From contig JASHSE010000268.1 of the NCBI GenBank assembly GCA_030036975.1, forward strand, positions 1 to 8,668: a stretch of DNA of 8,668 nt, given 5' to 3'. A program made the position numbers and the translations under genes. Shown one piece after another: positions 4,952 through 8,668 of this stretch. Position 1 is the stretch's first letter. The number at the start of each line of letters is the position of its first letter. Source of the DNA: Xanthobacteraceae bacterium. Its GTDB lineage: Bacteria; Pseudomonadota; Alphaproteobacteria; Rhizobiales; Xanthobacteraceae. The notes beneath the pieces were generated by a model. The model ran no database searches. It was not told the origin of the DNA and worked only from the letters and a program-made list of their open reading frames with translations.

Positions 4952-6052
4952 TCAGGTTTTCGGTTGCTGCGCCAGCGGCGGCGGTACCGGCACCGCCTCG
5001 ACCAATTTGCCGCCGAACAGAATTGGCCCGGTCGGCTCGCCGGTCTTCGATCCGCCCGCCGGCTCGAACGAAATCTTGTAGGTCGCGCTGCGCACCGTAT
5101 CGAGGTCGTAGTCGGACGCCAGCGAGCGCTGGGTGAATTCGCTCGCCCCGACCACGCCGAGCGAACGCGGTTTCGGAAAATGCGGCGAGATCAGCCAAAG
5201 CTCGTAGCTGTGAGCGGCATCGGCCGCAGCCGAGACGCGGCGCACCGTCAGCTTCAGGTTGGCCGGATCGATGGTGAGCAGAAAGGCGGGCGCCGTTGGA
5301 TCCTGCTGCAGGACGGCGACGAGCCGGTTGGCATTGGCCGCCTCCGGTGTGGGCGCAGGCGTGCGCGCCAAAATTTGTGGGGCGTGAAAAAACCCGCCAG
5401 ATGGGAAGGCGGCGGGTGCGACTTGCGACACCACGATGAAGGCGGCGAGCACGGCGGCAATCGCCGCTGCCCCGGCCGTGGCGACACGCCAACGCCGCAG
5501 CCGACGGGCCAGATAAAGAACCTCAGCGTCGCGCTCGGGCCGCTCCGTACCGGCCGCGGCCGCTGACGGCGGCGGTTGCGGCGACTTGAGCGTCCAATCG
5601 ACCGCCGGCTTGGCGTTCGCCTGATCCGCGTCCTGCGCACCGTCTTCCGGCGCCATCAACGTGGAGGCGAGTGCCGCGAGCAGGGGAGCCGGGTCGCCGC
5701 CAAGCTCGGCCGGCGGTTTGTCGCCGGATGCAGCCTGCGTCTGCGGCTCGGTCTTTACCGCGGTCCCGGACTCGTCGGCCGGCTGGCTCGCCTCACCGGG
5801 CGCCAAACGGACCTCGGCAGGTGTGACGGTGTCGACGTCGGCTTTGATCTTGTCCCAAACTTCGGCGGGCGGCTCCACCGCCTCGACCATGACATTGAGT
5901 TCGCCCAGTCGGCGCTCCCATTGCCGCACGATTTCGGTGAAGCCCGGATCAATGGCAATCAGCGCTTCAGCATGCGCACGCTCGTCGGAGGCGAGCGTGC
6001 CCAGCACGTATTCAGCAGCCAGCGCGTCCAGATCGTCGTCGGTCGTAGCCAT
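4952..6052 (-). CDS. RskA-like membrane anti-sigma factor
   Basis: A 366-residue protein. Residues 1-72 (MATTDDDLDALAAEYVLGTL onward, through ERRLGELNVMVEAVEPPAEVWDKI) form the N-terminal sigma-binding region of the RskA type, without a zinc-binding HxxxCxxC motif. Residues 75-178 are a long Ala/Pro/Glu-rich linker. RRLRRWR (183-189) precedes a transmembrane helix at about 190-211, giving an N-in topology. Residues 240-350 form the outer RskA domain, with AHSYELWLI (280-288) and FEPAGGSKTGEPTGPILFGG (329-348). Such proteins hold an ECF sigma factor at the membrane; in SigK/RskA systems release involves regulated intramembrane proteolysis. Its ATG (6052-6050) overlaps the sigma stop by one base, implying coupled translation and identifying the partner. 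Known RskA proteins are roughly 230-260 residues, so the linker accounts for the extra length. Confidence 0.88.
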   Translation of the reverse strand: MATTDDDLDALAAEYVLGTLASDERAHAEALIAIDPGFTEIVRQWERRLGELNVMVEAVEPPAEVWDKIKADVDTVTPAEVRLAPGEASQPADESGTAVKTEPQTQAASGDKPPAELGGDPAPLLAALASTLMAPEDGAQDADQANAKPAVDWTLKSPQPPPSAAAAGTERPERDAEVLYLARRLRRWRVATAGAAAIAAVLAAFIVVSQVAPAAFPSGGFFHAPQILARTPAPTPEAANANRLVAVLQQDPTAPAFLLTIDPANLKLTVRRVSAAADAAHSYELWLISPHFPKPRSLGVVGASEFTQRSLASDYDLDTVRSATYKISFEPAGGSKTGEPTGPILFGGKLVEAVPVPPPLAQQPKT

Positions 6053-6597
6053 CAGTGCCCCATACACTCCCGAATTTCGAGCAGGCTGCGGCGCAGCCAT
6101 GTCTTGATTGTGTTCACCGGAATGTCGAGCTTGTGCGCCAACTGCTCGCGGCTCCAGCCGCTGTAATAGGCGAGCAGCACGATGCGCTGCTTTTCCGGAT
6201 CGAGCTTGCCGAGGCAGGTGAGCAGCCGGCGCAATTCCTCGGTCATTTCGCGGCGCGCCAAGGGCGGCGGCGTCTCGGCGGCGACGCCCATCGCCTCGGG
6301 GCTGTCCTCGACCGACACGTCGCCTTTCTTGCGCACGATGTCGATCGCACGGTTGCGCGCCATCGCCACCATCCAGGTAATGGGGCTCGCCACGGTCGGA
6401 TCGAACTTGCCGGCCATCTGCCAAACCTTCAGGTAGGTTTCCTGCATGACGTCGTCGGCCAAGTCGGGCCTACCCAAGATACGAAGCAAAACGCCGTAGA
6501 GTTTCGCGCGGGTGGCGCCATAGAGGCGCTCGAACGCGGCCCGGTCGCCTTTGGCAACGGCAGCGAGCAGCCAGACGAGTTCGGCCTGCGTCAACAT
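6052..6597 (-). CDS. ECF-family RNA polymerase sigma factor (SigK-like)
   Basis: A 181-residue two-domain sigma factor. Region 2 spans about 24-90 and includes DDVMQETYLKVWQ (48-60, core-polymerase and -10 contacts) and the ITWMVAMARNRAIDIVRK helix (73-90). A linker rich in E and P (95-113) follows. Region 4 spans about 115-177, with REQLAHKLDIPVNTIKTWLRR (150-170) as the helix-turn-helix that reads the -35 element. The ATG at 6597-6595 (MLTQAELVWLL) is chosen because the frame upstream, open to 6726, translates the leader and part of an intergenic repeat. The ribosome binding site is weak (AGGGA about 7 bases upstream). It forms a one-base overlapping pair with the RskA-like anti-sigma gene. 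It follows fliJ on the same strand, 219 bases away with a palindromic repeat between. Target promoters are unknown, and I found no convincing autoregulatory promoter in the 87-base leader. Confidence 0.92.
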   Translation of the reverse strand: MLTQAELVWLLAAVAKGDRAAFERLYGATRAKLYGVLLRILGRPDLADDVMQETYLKVWQMAGKFDPTVASPITWMVAMARNRAIDIVRKKGDVSVEDSPEAMGVAAETPPPLARREMTEELRRLLTCLGKLDPEKQRIVLLAYYSGWSREQLAHKLDIPVNTIKTWLRRSLLEIRECMGH

Positions 6598-6684
6598 TCG
6601 CGGTCCCTGCCCCACGGGAGACAATCCCGGCCTGATTATCGCCGCGAAAATGGCCGCTCGTCGAGAGTGAAACTGATGCCAACG

Positions 6685-6804
6685 CGTCATTCCGGGCCGG
6701 CGCAAAGCGCCGGACCCGGAATCCATAACCGCAATCGGCGCAGAATAGGCGCCGCAGGGATTATGGATTCCGGGTTCGCCGCTACGCGGCGCCCCGGAAT
6801 GACG
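6685..6804. repeat. 120-bp palindromic repeat between fliJ and the sigma gene
   Basis: The ends CGTCATTCCGGG (6685-6696) and CCCGGAATGACG (6793-6804) are exact inverted repeats. A second exact pair is ACCCGGAATCCATAA (6714-6728) and TTATGGATTCCGGGT (6761-6775). A central stem pairs CGGCGC (6736-6741) with GCGCCG (6749-6754). Each shoulder carries its own hairpin: CCGGCGC/GCGCCGG (6697-6713) and CGCCGC/GCGGCG (6777-6791). The whole can fold as a cruciform. I recall this GTCATTCCGGG...GGAATCCATAA pattern as a very common intergenic repeat in Bradyrhizobium and relatives. It ends 12 bases beyond the fliJ stop on its downstream side and may end fliIJ transcription, though no T tract follows. Confidence 0.85.
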
Positions 6805-6816
6805 GGCCAGGGATTT

Positions 6817-7233
6817 TTACGCCGGGGCGCCGCGGGCGCGCATCAACGCGATGCCGTCGAGCTCGGCCTGCTCGGCGGCGTTTTCCGCCTCGCGCTCGCG
6901 CATCTGATCGCGCTCGTCGAGCAGTTCAACCTTCTTGAGCTCGTCGAAGGCCTCGCCCAGGCCTAGCTTGGCGTCCTCGAGCTGGATGCGCAATTCCTCG
7001 GCCGAGCGCTTCAAGTTTTCGCGCCGATTGATCGCCGCCTTGGCATAGGTCGGATAGGCGAAGTGCGCCGGATCGTGAATGCCGGCGCGGTCCTGCTCGA
7101 CCTTGATTTCGCGCTCCAGGTCGGCGGCCATGCGGTCGAACTCCGCAATCATGGCTTCGATCTGCGCGACCTTGCGGCGCTTCTCGTCGACCTGAAACTT
7201 CTTCAAGCGGATCAGCGTTTCTCGAGACTTCAT
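6817..7233 (-). CDS. fliJ: Flagellar export protein FliJ
   Basis: A 138-residue, almost wholly helical and highly charged protein (KSRETLIRLKKFQVDEKRRK at 2-21, then long coiled coil with heptad-like Glu/Lys/Leu through about residue 125). It has the length and character of FliJ, the soluble stalk-like protein that sits in the centre of the FliI ATPase ring and couples it to the flagellar type III export gate. The family diverges fast and has few fixed residues, so position matters: it lies directly downstream of fliI on the same strand, the usual order. ATG 7233-7231 has GGGGAG 9 bases upstream. The 113-base gap to fliI is wider than usual for this pair and contains only GC-rich inverted segments and an ACAATTGT palindrome. 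I see no clear promoter there. The gene ends in APA and TAA 12 bases before a palindromic repeat. Confidence 0.85.
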   Translation of the reverse strand: MKSRETLIRLKKFQVDEKRRKVAQIEAMIAEFDRMAADLEREIKVEQDRAGIHDPAHFAYPTYAKAAINRRENLKRSAEELRIQLEDAKLGLGEAFDELKKVELLDERDQMREREAENAAEQAELDGIALMRARGAPA

Positions 7234-7346
7234 CGACTGCTACTCCCCGAAGCCGCGGGACGATGGCGCCGCGGGCCGGTGGGCCGCCGGGCTTGCAAAA
7301 CCGCCGCCGCACGGCGCCGCAATGGACAATTGTGCCATGGATAACG

Positions 7347-8668
7347 TTAGCGTTCGGTTTCCGGGGCGGCCACGATCTCGGCCAATCGCCGATATCCTTC
7401 GGCCAAGCTGGTTGCTTCTTCCTTACCTTGGGCCAAAAAGGCGTCGAGCGGGGTATGCAGCCGGATCGCCTCGTCGACCTCGGTGCTGGTGCCGGGCCGG
7501 TAAGCGCCGAGCCGGATCAGTTCCTCCATGTCCGCGTAGGTCGCCATGACCTGCCGCGCTCGCGTGATGGCGGGCAGGTAAGCCGGATCGGCCGCCCGCG
7601 GCATGGTGCGCGACACCGATTTGAGCACGTTGATCGCGGGATAGCGCCCGCGCTCGGCAATCGCGCGCTCCATGACGATGTGGCCGTCCAAAATGCCGCG
7701 CACGGCATCGGCGATCGGTTCGTTGTAATCGTCGCCGTCGACCAGGACCGTGAATATGCCGGTGATGGTGCCTTGCTCGGTGCCGGGCCCGGCGCGTTCG
7801 AGCAGGCGCGGCAGCTCGGTAAACACTGTAGGCGTGTAGCCTTTGGCGGTCGGCGGCTCAGCGGCGGACAGCCCGATCTCGCGCTGCGCCATGGCAAACC
7901 GGGTCACCGAATCCATCAGCACCAGCACGTCCTTGCCTTCGTCGCGGAAATACTCGGCGACCGCCAAGGTGACGTGGGCGGCCTGCCGCCGCATCAAGGC
8001 CGGTTCGTCGGAGGTCGACACCACCACCACCGAGCGGGCGAGGCCGGCGTCGCCCAGATCGTCCTGCAAGAATTCCTGCACCTCGCGGCCGCGCTCGCCA
8101 ACGAGCCCGATCACCGTCACGTCGGCAACGACGTTGCGCGCCAGCATGGCGAGCAGCACCGATTTGCCGACGCCGGAGCCGGAGAAAATGCCGAGCCGCT
8201 GGCCGCGGCAGCAGGTCACGAAGGTGTTGAGCGCCCGCACGCCAAGATCGAGCGGCGCGCCGACCCGGCGGCGTGCGTGTGCCAGCGGCGGCAGGTTGCG
8301 GAACGGATACGGCGACGGACCCAGCAGCAGCGGCCCCTTGCCGTCGATCGGCTCGCCCAAAGCGTTGATGACGCGGCCGAGCCAGCCGGCCGACGGCCGT
8401 ACCGCACCGGGCACCGAGGTCACCAATGCCCGACAGCCGCGCCGCACCCCTTCGAGCGGCGCGAACGGCATCAAGAGCGCATGCTCGCCGGAAAAGCCGA
8501 CAACTTCGCACGGAATGGTCTTGGCCGCGGTCTCGACGATCACGCGCGCTCCGACCGACATGGCGTGGAGCGGACCCGCGACTTCGACCATCAGCCCGCG
8601 CACGCCGACCACGCGGCCGTAGATTTCGACGCCGTCGAGCTCGTTGATTTGTTCGGCGAGCGCCTTCA
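7347..8668 (-). CDS. fliI: Flagellum-specific ATP synthase FliI (start codon just outside window)
   Basis: The ATPase of the flagellar type III export apparatus, a hexamer related to F1-beta that unfolds and feeds flagellar substrates. Reading is continuous to the right edge. The last two visible bases give '?TG' before AAG, so the start is probably an ATG or GTG whose first base is position 8669, giving 440 residues, the normal family size. Numbered that way, the N-terminal beta-barrel covers about 1-80, Walker A is GSGVGKS (164-170, K169), the catalytic-glutamate segment is GLVGERGREV (188-197, E192), Walker B is VLVLMDS (248-254, D253), and the C-terminal domain includes YAD-MEELIRLGAYRPG near 390. 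It is the promoter-proximal gene of the visible minus-strand fliI-fliJ pair. It looks fully functional. The GTG at 8612 is internal; the family N-terminus continues upstream of it. Confidence 0.95.
   Translation of the reverse strand, partial: KALAEQINELDGVEIYGRVVGVRGLMVEVAGPLHAMSVGARVIVETAAKTIPCEVVGFSGEHALLMPFAPLEGVRRGCRALVTSVPGAVRPSAGWLGRVINALGEPIDGKGPLLLGPSPYPFRNLPPLAHARRRVGAPLDLGVRALNTFVTCCRGQRLGIFSGSGVGKSVLLAMLARNVVADVTVIGLVGERGREVQEFLQDDLGDAGLARSVVVVSTSDEPALMRRQAAHVTLAVAEYFRDEGKDVLVLMDSVTRFAMAQREIGLSAAEPPTAKGYTPTVFTELPRLLERAGPGTEQGTITGIFTVLVDGDDYNEPIADAVRGILDGHIVMERAIAERGRYPAINVLKSVSRTMPRAADPAYLPAITRARQVMATYADMEELIRLGAYRPGTSTEVDEAIRLHTPLDAFLAQGKEEATSLAEGYRRLAEIVAAPETER

Noticed and set aside
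6053..6424. N-terminal extension of the anti-sigma factor
   Set aside because: It lies in another frame wholly inside the sigma gene; ATG 6052 overlaps the sigma stop by one base and begins the recognisable domain.
6598..6726. N-terminal extension of the sigma factor
   Set aside because: The extra residues are a translation of the leader and of one arm of the 120-bp palindromic repeat; the family N-terminus fits ATG 6597.
6055..6966. Long plus-strand open frame spanning sigma, repeat and fliJ
   Set aside because: It crosses the palindromic repeat and is antisense to two recognised genes; no domain is visible.
7234..7346. Promoter for fliJ in the fliI-fliJ gap
   Set aside because: An ACAATTGT palindrome and GC-rich inverted segments are present, but no spaced -35/-10 pair or flagellar-type promoter could be supported.
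1..8668. CRISPR arrays, tRNA or rRNA genes
   Set aside because: There are no regularly spaced direct repeats with unique spacers, and no cloverleaf or rRNA-like segments were seen; all repeats found are palindromic intergenic elements.

Overview
The window looks like chromosomal DNA from an alphaproteobacterium of the order Hyphomicrobiales (Rhizobiales), of the Bradyrhizobium / Pseudolabrys / Rhodoplanes kind. The basis is high GC with strongly GC-biased third codon positions, proteins that resemble families I know from that group, and several intergenic palindromic repeats of types I recall from those genomes. The genus is an inference; no rRNA or other marker gene is present.

Layout, left to right. 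The first 45 bases are the start of a minus-strand gene, probably a carbon-nitrogen hydrolase. Divergent from it is a plus-strand FAD-dependent aromatic-ring monooxygenase (202-1410). A block of hairpins (1421-1592) separates it from a convergent minus-strand FMN-dependent alpha-hydroxy-acid dehydrogenase (1602-2819). Just upstream of that gene lies a RelE-like toxin (2846-3121), then its ribbon-helix-helix antitoxin (3183-3401) with an 18-bp perfect palindrome as likely operator. A 49-bp palindromic repeat sits between antitoxin and toxin. A second, shorter copy of the hairpin block lies at 3487-3616, followed by a minus-strand periplasmic-type solute-binding protein that lacks a signal peptide (3623-4342).

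The divergent interval 4343-4563 carries an exact match to the alphaproteobacterial general-stress-response (EcfG) promoter consensus, pointing at a 63-residue single-pass membrane protein (4564-4755). Next comes a nested repeat (4784-4930), in which a 97-bp terminal-inverted-repeat element appears to have inserted into an older palindrome with a 5-bp target duplication. The remaining genes are all on the minus strand. In transcription order they are fliI (start codon one base beyond the right edge), fliJ, a 120-bp palindromic repeat, an ECF sigma factor, and an RskA-like membrane anti-sigma factor whose start overlaps the sigma stop by one base.

Functional groups: flagellar type III export (FliI ATPase with FliJ), a SigK/RskA-like signalling pair, a type II toxin-antitoxin pair, and scattered catabolic enzymes. 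I see no phage, complete insertion sequence, CRISPR array, tRNA or rRNA. No gene-free stretch exceeds about 225 bases. I do not see a clear new multi-gene system. The most notable observations are the nested mobile repeat, the stress promoter in front of the small membrane protein, the repeat splitting the toxin-antitoxin pair, and the signal-less binding protein.
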